A stretch of DNA of 64,000 bases from Amanita rubescens (taxonomy: Eukaryota > Basidiomycota > Agaricomycetes > Agaricales > Amanitaceae): the NCBI GenBank assembly GCA_015039365.1, contig WION01000081.1, positions 62,001 to 126,000 on the forward strand. Direction: 5' to 3'. The notes below the pieces were generated by a model that ran no database searches, was not told the origin of the DNA, and saw only the letters and a list, made by a program, of their open reading frames with translations. The position numbers and the translations under genes are program-made. Below, one piece after another: positions 23,071-32,800 of the stretch. How positions within the stretch are numbered: the stretch's first letter is position 1; each line of letters starts with the position of its first letter.

Positions 23071-23559
23071 TATTGCTGACCCGCTCGTTGGGCTGGTAAC
23101 GTGCCTAGTTACGCCCGGCTAAGCGACGTGACCAGTTGAAATTACTCGAGTCCCTCTGGACCTTGACTTCCCGGGTAAGAATGCTCGTGCGATCTATTGT
23201 CTCATCAAAGAAGGTTTGTCCAAACCCGTCTCATAATTCGCATGTGCGTAGCTCATCAGGTCCGAAGAAAGCCTTAATGAAATCCGACTCAGGCTACAAA
23301 AGTACTCAGCAATGCAGACCAAAAAAATACAACGTTTGATGTACGGGTCTGTCATTAAGCCCCAGAACTCATGTAGTATTGTTTGCGCCACGAATAAAAG
23401 TCCGCATTGTTCCACATTGACAACATTGATGGCCCACAATGATTTCGGAACATTAGGAAAAGATCAAGGGGTCCACCGAGTCACGTAATTGCCACATAAA
23501 TTGTAGTACGACTTTTCCTCCCTCTACCAGCCCGCCTCTGGAATAATTCTCGATATACA

Positions 23560-24095
23560 ATGGCTGAAAGCGACGCCGACTCTGCGGCCGACGAAGAGGC
23601 TTGGGAAGCTGTGTACCAGTTACGTTTACAGCGTCGCCCTGTATGTTCAACTTTAAATTTCATTTTTTTTACTGACATTGACGTGTCTTGATGAGCAGCT
23701 GATCCTCAAGGCATACGCACCTCGAAGCCCCATGCAACAGTTAGGCGATGAGTTCCGTGTTACGAAATCCAATCCAAATCCCCCCAACATTCATTATGGG
23801 ATTCCCCTTGAATCAAAGTCTCCATTTTAACGGAGAAAGTCCGCTATCCACTGGGGCTCTGCGTCCCCTTCGGACCGACCACCGACTGCCGATTCGTCCT
23901 TGAGTTGTATTCAAACTATACAATGAGAGGGAAGCAGCTCAAAGTTGAGCGAGACGAAGAAGATGTCATTTCGATGCTGAAGGAAGAACTGAAGCTTGAT
24001 CCTTCCGTGCGTATTTTGACCACTTGGATCCGTGGAGACCGTCGGTGCGGGACCAACTGTTGTTGGAAAGGGCTGCCAGGAGTTGAAGTAGTGGG
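23560..24095 (+). pseudogene. Tandem small-gene family, copy 1 (broken)
   Basis: Exon 1 (23560-23640, MAESDADSAADEEAWEAVYQ), a 58-bp intron and exon 2 from 23699 match the two intact copies downstream. After HYGIPLE a deletion of roughly 60 bp removes the equivalent of ASDLREYTERNSRDPERF, and an in-frame stop follows. A second deletion removes the equivalent of PKWYFDHLDP near 24010. The remaining sequence (FVLELYSNYTMRGKQL, DEEDVISMLKEELKLDPSVR) is well preserved, so inactivation looks recent. Confidence 0.8.
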
Positions 24096-24285
24096 CAATG
24101 TATCCTATTTATGTATATCACTGATTGACGAGATCGGACCTGTCCTCCAACTTGGAACCGATGTGTTAGCATCATCACGTAAAAAACCTCAGGGCCTTTT
24201 TTTTGCACGCCTTACTACCATTGCGACGAGGCTTGTTTCCTCCCATTATCACCATCTCTGGAATACCTTCATTTCTTGCTATACC

Positions 24286-24881
24286 ATGGTTGACAGCGAC
24301 TCCGACTCGGATGCGGCAGACGAAGAGACCTGGGAAGCTCTGTACCAGCTACGTTTACAGCGTCGCCCTGTATGTTCAACTTTCGTCTGTTATTTCTTAC
24401 TGAAATAAACTTGCTGTGTCTTGACGAGCAGCTGATTCGCAAGGCATACGCACCGCGATGCCCCATGGAACAGTTAGGTGACGAGTTCCGTGTTACGAAA
24501 TCGAATCCAAATCCCCCCATCATTCATTATGGGATTCCCCTTGAAGCTAGCGATCTCCGCGAATATACGGAACGAAACAGTAGGGATCCTGAACGTTTCA
24601 TGTGCGAACTCCCCACTTTATCGGAGAAGGTTCGCTATCCACTCGGGCTCCGCGTCCCCTTCGGACCGACTACCGACTGCCGATTCGTCCTTGAGTTGTA
24701 TTCAAACTATACAATGAGAGGGAAGCAGCTCAAAGTTGAGCGGGACGAAGAAGATGTCATTTCGATGTTGAAGGAAGAGCTGAAACTTGATCCTTCCGTG
24801 CGACCGAAGTGGTATTTTGACCATTTGGATCCGTGGATGCCGTCAGTACGGGACCAACTGTTGTTGGAAAGGGCCGCCTGA
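24286..24881 (+). CDS. Tandem small-gene family, copy 2 (intact, unrecognised)
   Basis: Two exons (24286-24369, 24432-24881) encode 177 residues. The N-terminus is acidic (MVDSDSDSDAADEETWEALY) with a QLRLQRR helix, and the intron falls right after QRRP in every copy. The body has conserved YAPRCPMEQLGDEFRVTKSN, VHYGIPLE-type and VPFGPTTDC blocks, FVLELYSNYTMRGKQ, then an acidic helix DEEDVISMLKEELKLDPSVR and a Trp-rich end (KWYFDHLDPWMPSVRDQLLL). I recognise no domain, signal peptide or membrane segment, so it is probably a soluble intracellular protein. The promoter-proximal sequence (GTTAGCATCATCACGTAAAAAACCTCAGGGCC) is shared with copy 3. Function unknown. Confidence 0.72.
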
Positions 24882-25109
24882 AGTTGAAGTAGCGGGCAAT
24901 GTACTAGATGAGCTTTGAATAGTTCAGGAATCAGTATGATATCACTAAGTGACGAGATCGGACCTGTCCTCCAACTTGGAACCGAAGTGTTAGCATCATC
25001 ACGTAAAAAACCTCAGGGCCTTTTTTTGCACGCCCCTACTACCATTGCGGCGAGGGTTGTTTCCTCCCATTATCACCATCTCTAGAATACCTTCATTTCT
25101 TGCTATTCC

Positions 25110-25726
25110 ATGGCTGACAGCGACTCCGACTCGGATGCGGCAGACGAAGAGACCTGGGAAGCTCTGCACCAGCTACGCTTACAGCGTCGCCCTGTATGTT
25201 CAACTTTCATCTGTCATGAGCTCTTACTGACATAAACTTGCCGTGTCTTGACGAGCAGAGGCTCCTCAAAGCATACGCACCACGATGCCCCATGGAACAG
25301 TTAGGCGATGAGTTCCGCGTCACGAAATCCAATCCAAATCCCCCCACCGTTCATTATGGGATTCCCCTTGAAGCTAGCGATCTCCGCGAATTTGCGGAGC
25401 GAAACAGTAGGGATCCTGAACGTTTTATGCGCGAAGTCCCCATTTTATCGGAGAAAGTGTATTATCCACTCGGGCTCTGCGTCCCCTTCGGACCGACTAC
25501 CGACTGCCAATTCGTCCTTGAGTTGTATTCAAACTATACAATGAGAGGGAAGCAGCTCATTGAGCAGGATGAAGAAGATGTCATTTCGATGGTGAAGGCA
25601 GAGCTGAAACTCGATCCTTCTGTGCGACCGAAGTGGTATTTTGACCAGCTGGATCCGTGGATGCCATCAGTGCGGGATCAACTGTGGTTGGAAAGGGACG
25701 CCCGGAGCATGGGGCAATGTAGATGA
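25110..25726 (+). CDS. Tandem small-gene family, copy 3 (intact, unrecognised)
   Basis: Two exons (25110-25193, 25259-25726) encode 183 residues. The sequence is near-identical to copy 2 over most of its length, starting MADSDSDSDAADEETWEALH. It differs by a shorter segment after MRGKQL, where the KVERD of copy 2 is IEQD, by MVKAELKLDPSVRPKWYFDQ, and by an altered C-terminus (WLERDARSMGQCR). The start-to-start distance from copy 2 is 824 bp, and upstream sequence, intron and coding part are all duplicated, so whole gene units were copied. Role unknown; placement immediately upstream of Apn1 on the same strand may be coincidental. Confidence 0.72.
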
Positions 25727-25956
25727 GAGTTGAATAGTTCAGGGATCGTACTTGTGTATTTAATTTTCAAGTGACGAGAGACCTGTCCTCCGAACGGAAG
25801 TGTTAGAATACGAATTTGATAAATCAGACTTTCTGGACGTGGCAAAACACAGACGCATACTGGGTCAGGTTTATGCCCTTGTTGCCCGGTTCGCCAAGGT
25901 TCTTCCAGACCAGCTTCTTGGCACGTATCAAACACTCAAACAGTTCAGCGTACATC

Positions 25957-27758
25957 ATGAGGAGATCTGCACGGCTAGCAACGAGGGAAGTTGTGGTGGA
26001 ACCAGAGGCGCACGACGCGAACAAGCCTGACTCGGCCCGTGCGAGCAAGAAAACGATTGCCACTGCGAGTTTCGTTCCCAACTGTTTCCCAGCATGCACA
26101 AGCTGACTTTTTTCTAAGCTCGGAGCGAAGCAGACGTTCACCCTCCACCTCAAACATCCCGAAAACGAAAGGCCAAAGTACTTGATGCGGACGATACAGA
26201 ATTTCTCGACAGAAACAAAGGCTGTCCATGGAAAATTGGAGCACACGTATCGAGTGCGGGTGGTGTAGAAAATGCAGTGTTGAATGCTGCGGCAATTGGG
26301 TGCGTCTTCATATGCAACAGTCAGGTTGCAGACTTAAACATTCCTCTCGGACAGCGCTAACGCGTTCGCCCTCTTCCTCAAGAGCCAGCGTAAATGGAAT
26401 GGCCCTCCACTAACTGAAGAATCCATTTCTTTGTTCAAATCGCGCCTGAAACGGTACGACTACGCGACTAGCGTCATTCTTCCCCATGGGAGCTATCTCG
26501 TCAACCTAGGGAATCCCGATGCGTACGCTACAATTTTCTAACGCATGTATCTGCCTCATGCATTCCGCATTTTATAGCGCAAAACGTGAAAAATCTTACG
26601 AGTGTTTTATCGACGATCTGAAACGTTGTGAACAGCTTGGTCTCGAGTTGTACAACTTTCAGTAAGTTGGTTTGCGTGCTGTTCTGCGTTTCTAATCCTT
26701 TTTTCCAATAGTCCAGGATCTACCGTCGGTGCCATTAGCACCGCCGAGTGTATATCTTACATTGCTGAAGGCATTAACCAGGCCCATAAGGAAACACAAC
26801 ATGTGAAAATTGTCATTGAGAATATGGTTGGTCTATCTTCACCCTGTGTCCATCACACTCACTTGCTCGATTCAGGCAGGATCAGGGAATGTTATAGGTT
26901 CAAACTACGCCGAGCTAGCGGGAATAATCAACCTCGTGGAAGACAAATCTAGGGTCGGTGTATGTCTGGATTCCTGTACGTCGCCTCAGGCCCGTTATGC
27001 TATATAGTTGATCACCGATACATATATGCATTCGAATAGGCCATATGTTTGCGGCGGTGCGTCTCCCTTTCTCCAACGTGACATCTAACTCAATACTTTA
27101 CAGGGTTATGACATCCGTACGAAGGAAGGTTGGAAGTAAGTCCATCGTTATTGAAAAGTCTCCATTAAATTCATGTACTAATAGTGCAATGCGTACGTAT
27201 GCGCGCGGTTAACGAAAGGATCGATGCTCACCCCATCCCCTAGTATCCGAATTTGACGAGAAAGTGGGCTTGAAGTATTTACGGGGGATGCACCTCAACG
27301 ACTCAAAGGTTGATGTCGGTTCTAAGCGGGACAGGCACGAAAACATCGGGCTGTACGTTTTTCTTGCCTTACAATGGTGTCTTACTTATGTTCTTGAATC
27401 CCTCAGAGGTTTCCTTGGAATCCGAACATTTGCTCACATTCTAAGCGATCATCGGGTTCAGGGCATTCCTCTCATACTCGAGACGCCATCATTTGAAAAG
27501 CCAAGAGAAGTATGGGGGAAGGAGATACAGGTCTTGCAGCGTTTAGCAGGCGTTGAAACAGGAAGTCACCCTAACCTTTCGGACACCGATGAAAGAGAAT
27601 TGGCGAACGAAGTCAGGGAGGTTGTTAAGCGGATGGGCGGTTCGACAGCGACCAAGGCGACTAAGGCGACTAAGTCTCGCACTAGCAAGGCGATTGCTAA
27701 CAAAAGGAAAATAAATCACGACAACGACAGCGACGACGATGTCAGCGATGGAGAGTAA
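25957..27758 (+). CDS. apn1: Apn1-type AP endonuclease (endonuclease IV family), 11 exons
   Basis: Exons: 25957-26068, 26119-26299, 26355-26522, 26578-26661, 26712-26826, 26876-26975, 27040-27056, 27104-27135, 27185-27192, 27244-27352 and 27407-27758, giving 425 residues. All joins are GT-AG and in frame. It cleaves DNA 5' of abasic sites and trims blocked 3' ends in base excision repair, in nucleus and mitochondria. Endonuclease IV metal-site motifs are all present: KIGAHVSSAGG, NFHPGS, VIENMAGSG, CLDSCHMFAAGYD, RGMHLNDSK, RHENIG and ILETPS. The basic N-terminus (MRRSARLATRE; later SRKRKAK) fits nuclear targeting. The C-terminal Lys/Ser-rich and acidic tail (NKRKINHDNDSDDDVSDGE) is extra to the TIM-barrel. 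It ends 215 bp from a convergent gene. Fragments of its 5' half occur in two chimeric pseudogenes. Confidence 0.93.
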
Positions 27759-27973
27759 GCATCTGTACATACTCATTTAATACATGGTTGATTTATGTAT
27801 AAGCATGAGAGCCAAATAGCGCTAACGATGTCCGAAGTCTCTATGTATCGCGAAGGGTGAAAGGTAATAAACTGACGAATGAGCAATACTAGCACGTTAG
27901 CTATGAGAAACATGTGAAATTTGCTCGCTCACAATGGTAGGGACAATCAAGACGAGAACAGAGTCACTGTCGC

Positions 27974-28434
27974 TCAAATTCTTCTTTTATAGTGCCGCGG
28001 TGGTGGCGGCAGCGGTGTAAACACCTGGTTCTCTACCTCTGGAGCGGGCACATCGTACGTCCGAAAACCAGATGGAACCCCATAGCTCGGGTTTATGCTA
28101 GGAGTGTGACGTATGGTGCTGGATACCCAAATCCGAGGTCTAGGAAAACCAGCAATCCCTGAGTCGGGTGCGGCCTTTTCCCAGGAAGCCTCTAGAACAG
28201 CGTAGTTGGTAACGATCTTCCGTGGCTAGATTGCAATATTAGTTCAGCCATGAAAGGACAAGGTGGTGCGCCACTTACTCGTTCTCCGCCGGTAGTAATG
28301 TCGTCGACAAAGATGGGTGGGTCGTATATGCTTCCGCTTTGAGAGGATATCGTGAATGGGGAGGTCATTGTAGTTATGAAGACACAGAACGCGAGTATAG
28401 GGATCTGGAGTCTGCCCAGTCGACCATCGGCCAT
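27974..28434 (-). CDS. Small putative secreted or membrane-anchored protein, 2 exons, unrecognised
   Basis: Minus-strand exon 1 (28434-28279) begins MADGRLGRLQIPILAFCVFI, a positively charged start followed by a hydrophobic stretch compatible with a signal peptide or single membrane anchor. A 53-bp intron with GTAAGT donor and TAG acceptor leads in frame to exon 2 (28225-27974), which ends in PLPPPPRHYKRRI. Length is 135 residues; upstream in-frame ATGs at 28455 and 28515 would lengthen it to 142 or 162. The mature part is Pro-rich (SIYDPPIFVDD, GIAGFPRPRIWVSS, INPSYGVPSGF). No family recognised. It is convergent with the AP endonuclease gene. Confidence 0.55.
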
Positions 28435-28519
28435 TTTTATACCCTTGCGACGCATTGCGAGGTCAAAGATGGCGAACACGATGTAAAGCCGTAGCGGGGG
28501 TTTGCAAAGCAACAATGCA

Positions 28520-29040
28520 TTCTAGGGTAAAGCGGCGCGGTTACTATAGACCTATTTGGAAATAGGAAGGTCAAGCGCACTGGCCACTTTTGATGGGGTC
28601 AAAGGCGGTTGTTTGTGCTACGTCACGTCAAAGGAATTCGGAAACGCGAATAGCAAACGGCACGAACTCGGGAGGCCAACTTTTCACAAGCAGCCATTGT
28701 TCGAATGTTGACCAGTGACGACCGGTTGGCCCTCATTGGTAGTTTAATTCGCTAGGCTCTAAATGACTAATACGCACCCAAGAGAAGCGTCCGATCGACG
28801 CGATTACTCACAGTTACACGATGTGTACTTAGCATGTTTTTCAATGCACTCTTTTTGTTGAAAAAAAGGAAAAAACGGGTTGCGAATTGCTGCAGCGATG
28901 TCACGCTAACACGTTACGTCACGCGTCGTGGACTAGTAAAGATGCGCAATGTTTAGCGTTTAACGTTTAGCCCTCGCTAGCTTCACAAACAATGCTCAAA
29001 TAAGAATACCTACAAACCGAGTCGAGGAATCAGTCATTTT
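28520..29040. other. Intergenic, no gene seen
   Basis: About 520 bp upstream of the small minus-strand gene, with short frames only. The sequence between 28900 and 28980 has several near-palindromic ACGCGT/ACGT groups and CTAACACGTTACGTCACGCGT. It presumably includes the promoter of the minus-strand gene. Confidence 0.4.
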
Positions 29041-29049
29041 TCGATATTG

Positions 29050-29811
29050 ATGTCGTGCGTAAACCATTCCAACGGGTTACGGTAGCTGAACAGGTTTGCA
29101 GGTATTATGCTGATAGCGTCGTGGTACCTGCCATACGAGAATGCATTGGAGACCCCATCGTGGACGAGTTGCGAAGAAGACTCCATCAGAATGGGCAAAT
29201 CCCGAATATTCGTTATCCTTACTGAAGGATATCATTAGCCGCGCTCTTGATACGCTGCCCGCAAGTCACCGAGTCGTCGTCATGGAATGCTCACGTTGCG
29301 TCGGCCTCTGTTCCTTCCGCATGGATCGAAGCAGCCGGTTTAGATCATAAATCGGAATTAAATGCCATTCGCCCAAACATCACTCAACTGCTCTGTATCT
29401 CAGATCTTCAGACCTGACCAGGTTGCACGTCACGAACGATGGTGCTCTCCTATCTTAGTTTTCGTCACCGGCACCGGCAGCCTTGCATGTGTCTATCGTC
29501 TTCTACCTAATAATGACTCGCCCATCCCTGTTCCCGTGGATCGTTCCGGAGTCTTGGGCTACCTTCTCTGTGATGAAGCGTCCGGTTATCACATCGGCAA
29601 ATCCGCAGTGCAAAAAGCGCTGCGCGCAAGAGACTTGGGATTGCCATCGCCTTTCACGTCCGCAACTGCCAACATGAACCAAAAATCAAAGATCGCGTCT
29701 TTATATACCATAGTTCTCAAGTTGGCTTTTCCCGGAGCTGGTTCTCAGGCTGAGCTAGACGTGGAAGCATTAGCAATAGTTCAAGAGTCGGCGGCTTCCG
29801 CCGTGGATTAG
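29050..29811 (+). pseudogene. N-acetylglucosamine kinase-like (BadF/BadG ATPase family) remnant
   Basis: A 149-codon frame (29362-29811) contains FVTGTGSLACVYRLLP, DRSGVLGYLLCDEASGYHIG and KSAVQKALRARDLGL. This matches the NAGK/BadF adenosine-binding block in which GTGS binds ATP and the GYLLGDEGSG-like motif is diagnostic; here the usual G of GDE is C. Upstream pieces in other frames fit the same family (SLLKDIISRALDTLPASHR at 29213-29270, SAWIEAAGLDHKSELNAIRP at 29320-29370). The N-terminal phosphate-binding motif with its catalytic region and the C-terminal third are missing, and the frames are broken. A sequence at 29040-29200 (QRVTVAEQVCRYYADSVVV) also looks coding but is unassigned. Confidence 0.6.
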
Positions 29812-29829
29812 TCTTACCTTGTCCGAACC

Positions 29830-32800
29830 GATGGTCCTTTGAGGGCATCTACAAGCGTTTTAATCTTGGGCGGTGCGCTGGCATAAATTGAGGAATATAG
29901 AGCGTTGATAATGGATGCGTTGAACAAAAGAGATTTGCACGGATAGAGGTGGTGAATGGCGCGGCAAGCAGGATCGCATGTTCATCGAAAACAGGAAAAA
30001 AGGAACGGAGAGACTCGGAAAGAGCACGAGCATGGGAAGCCAATCAACTTGCGCTGGACTTTGAGCAAGCCCGCTTCAATTGAATATGATACGGACTAGA
30101 TACATTGCCTGTTATAGCTACATTACATTCCTTGCTACAGTTGTACGCCTATCACAGATGCTTTCGACTGCTTTAGCGATGCTGCCCACTAACTTAGCCA
30201 TGGGAAAATGAAAATGCACATGTTCAACACGTGCGGCCCGCTACACGAGCCATCGTCCTTCAATCAAGCAGTTGCACATTCCCTCCACTCGCTCTCTCTC
30301 GTGTTGTGTCCCTGGCATCTATCTGATTGAGCTTCTCCTTCTCTTCTTGTGGGCAAAGACGGGTCCTTCGTTGGCAACCAAATTCGCTGCGGAGGATCCG
30401 GAAACGTCGGTACTAGTTTCTGCAACTGTTCACAGCTTGCGCCATGTCTGCCAGGTCACCCTATCTCAGTGGGACCGCCGGATTGCCATACCCCCCATGC
30501 TATATCCAAACGCCCTGGTAACGCCTATGGTGCGAATTGTGGCGTGCGCTTGAGGATTATCAGCTTTCGTCTAGTTCAAAATTAGTTCAGAAACGCGCAG
30601 AAAAACGCTCCGTCTCGGACTGCTGAGAAATACCCAAAGGACGAATTTGGAGCATGCGCTTGCATTAATCTATTTTTGTGCCGTCGCCGTGGACATCCTG
30701 AATCCGTGACGGAGGCATAATTTCCGAATGCACTCTGCAGCAACCAGGCGAGCAAAATGATTCTCAGCCTGCGCAATCATTAGCCACCACTTCCTCGGAT
30801 ACCTTCTGTGAAGCTCGTACCACGTATTTCAGGTGCGTCTCCCAAGGCACTCTTTGACGGTAATTCCAGAAGCACGAATCAGTCTAAAGGATCGAGCTGC
30901 CTAAACTGCTCCACATTGCACAGGTATGAATCACAAACCTTCTCAACGTAGGTCCAAAAACACCCTCACAGAGACACTCATATGCGTCTGATATACATCT
31001 TAGCCACATCCACTAACTCCATCAGCACCACGGCTCATCGTTCGAGGGTGCCGCTTTAGGACTATGTGATTCATAGGCAGGCCGAGACGAACCTTGGGCG
31101 CCGAAATGAGATATGATAAGATATCCGCTTTGGGATAGATTATCCCGAATAACTCCGAAGACATCGGTATCATTATCAAGGTGTTGCAGGCAGAAGGCAC
31201 GCTGTAACGTCATCAAGCTGTGTATAAGCTGTGTCGAGGGCTCGAGGCTCACGCCTGGTCATATGGCTCCTCGCGCCCAATGAATCCTTTTAGATCGGAC
31301 TTTTGCTTTCTCCGTCCACCACACCACATCGTTGGGCACGTGCACGCAAGACAGCCATGGCGAACGACTCGAAGCCCACTTCATTGATTGCTGGGTGGCC
31401 GGTGAACGCAACCCCAATGAGGCACGGATCGTCGACACGTTCCCCGTTGTTCCGCAGATCGCCGAAGTATGGACCCTCATTCATAAACAAAGGATGAGAG
31501 GTAAATTGAAGTACAATAAGCGTGCTTTCATTACCGTTATTTATCTAAGCTGATGGCGTGTAAATCATCGTTCCGTGCATGGCGCATATCGGACCCTTGA
31601 TAACACAAAAAAGTTCTTTTACGCAGAAATCGCTTTGGATAGAGAAGTGATACCTTGGTCTTCGATGTTCTTCTCTTCCAAGATGACGCTCGTGTTGATC
31701 TCTATCACCGTACGAAGGTGAGGAGTGAGTGAAGTGTGAGAAGAAAACATAAAAGTGGGGCTGATCCGAATAATATTCGGATTCCGTACTCGTCTCCTTT
31801 TCCGCTATTTCGTACCTCGTGCTTCTTGCTGAGACCAGTCTCGAGAGGAGAATTAAAACTTCTTTAATCGGCGTCGGAGACACAAGCCGCGATGAACTAG
31901 TTCACCTCGGCGGGTACGCGGTAATGAGACGGCTTTGGGGAAGGCGTTTCATCGACAGCCCGTCTCCGCAGCAGGCGCTACAGCTGACATGAGAAGTGAT
32001 AAGCGGTCGACTTGATGCAGAGCCTGTCCTTTGATTGTGTAGCATCCTCAGACTGGGCCAAGTCAAAGTAGAAATTAGCATTCGCGACGCACAGGAGAAA
32101 GTCGTGATTAATATTCAAGAGAGAGCCCAGGTTAACCTGGGCACGATAGACGGAGGATCAGGCATTGAAAACTTTGTACAGCATAAGTATATCTGGCGGA
32201 CGCCGCCGCCTTCTGGGAACAGCGAGCATAAGTGAAGAGCCTGCTATAGGGTATTGCCACTGGTATCTCGCGAGTTCCGTTAGTGGTACAAGCAAATGGA
32301 GACCAGAGCGCCTGAGCCATGACTTCGATTGTTGCAGCCATTTTCATTCGCGCCAGCTTGGTGTAAGCCGTACCCGTCAACAAGTTACTGGGTTTGGATG
32401 CGTTAGAGTTTCTGCCACAGTCGTGAGATGGTCCGCGAACCCATACGTGAATATGAAAACGTATTCAATAAATGTAGTCCCATGACAGTAGAATATTAAA
32501 TCCAGAGCCGTACACGTGAACCGAGAGAGAACCTTGTCTTCCCGCTTGCCAAAATCTTGAGAGGAAGAACTGGCCAAAAGTCTTTCTTTTTCTCTGATTA
32601 GACTCCTCGTCGTGTTTCGCGCTGGCTGGACGCAGAGTTAAGTTGTGTGTACTGTGCACGGCTTGCACAACTCCGTATCTCGTGTCATGAAGGCGTGAGT
32701 AAGAACATTCACGCTAGCCTCATATGTCTGTTTGGTCTTTGAGCGGCCGTTCCTATGTCACCGGAGATAGAAGCCATGCCTCTCTAGTTCTGTTCGGCCT

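Larger units (their letters stand above)
23560..25740 (+). repeat. Tandem gene array of three units (about 0.73-0.82 kb each)
   Basis: Three direct units begin with the start codons at 23560, 24286 and 25110. Shared blocks include the intron start GTATGTTCAACTTT, GAGTTCCG(T/C)GT, and the spacer GACGAGATCGGACCTGTCCTCCAACTTGGAACCGA found between units. The first unit is degraded, the other two intact. Confidence 0.85.

Noticed and set aside
26150..26260. Plus-strand frame FTLHLKHPENERPKYLMR as a separate gene
   Set aside because: It is an alternative frame over Apn1 exon 2; the frame with RKRKAK leading into KIGAHVSSAGG is the coding one.
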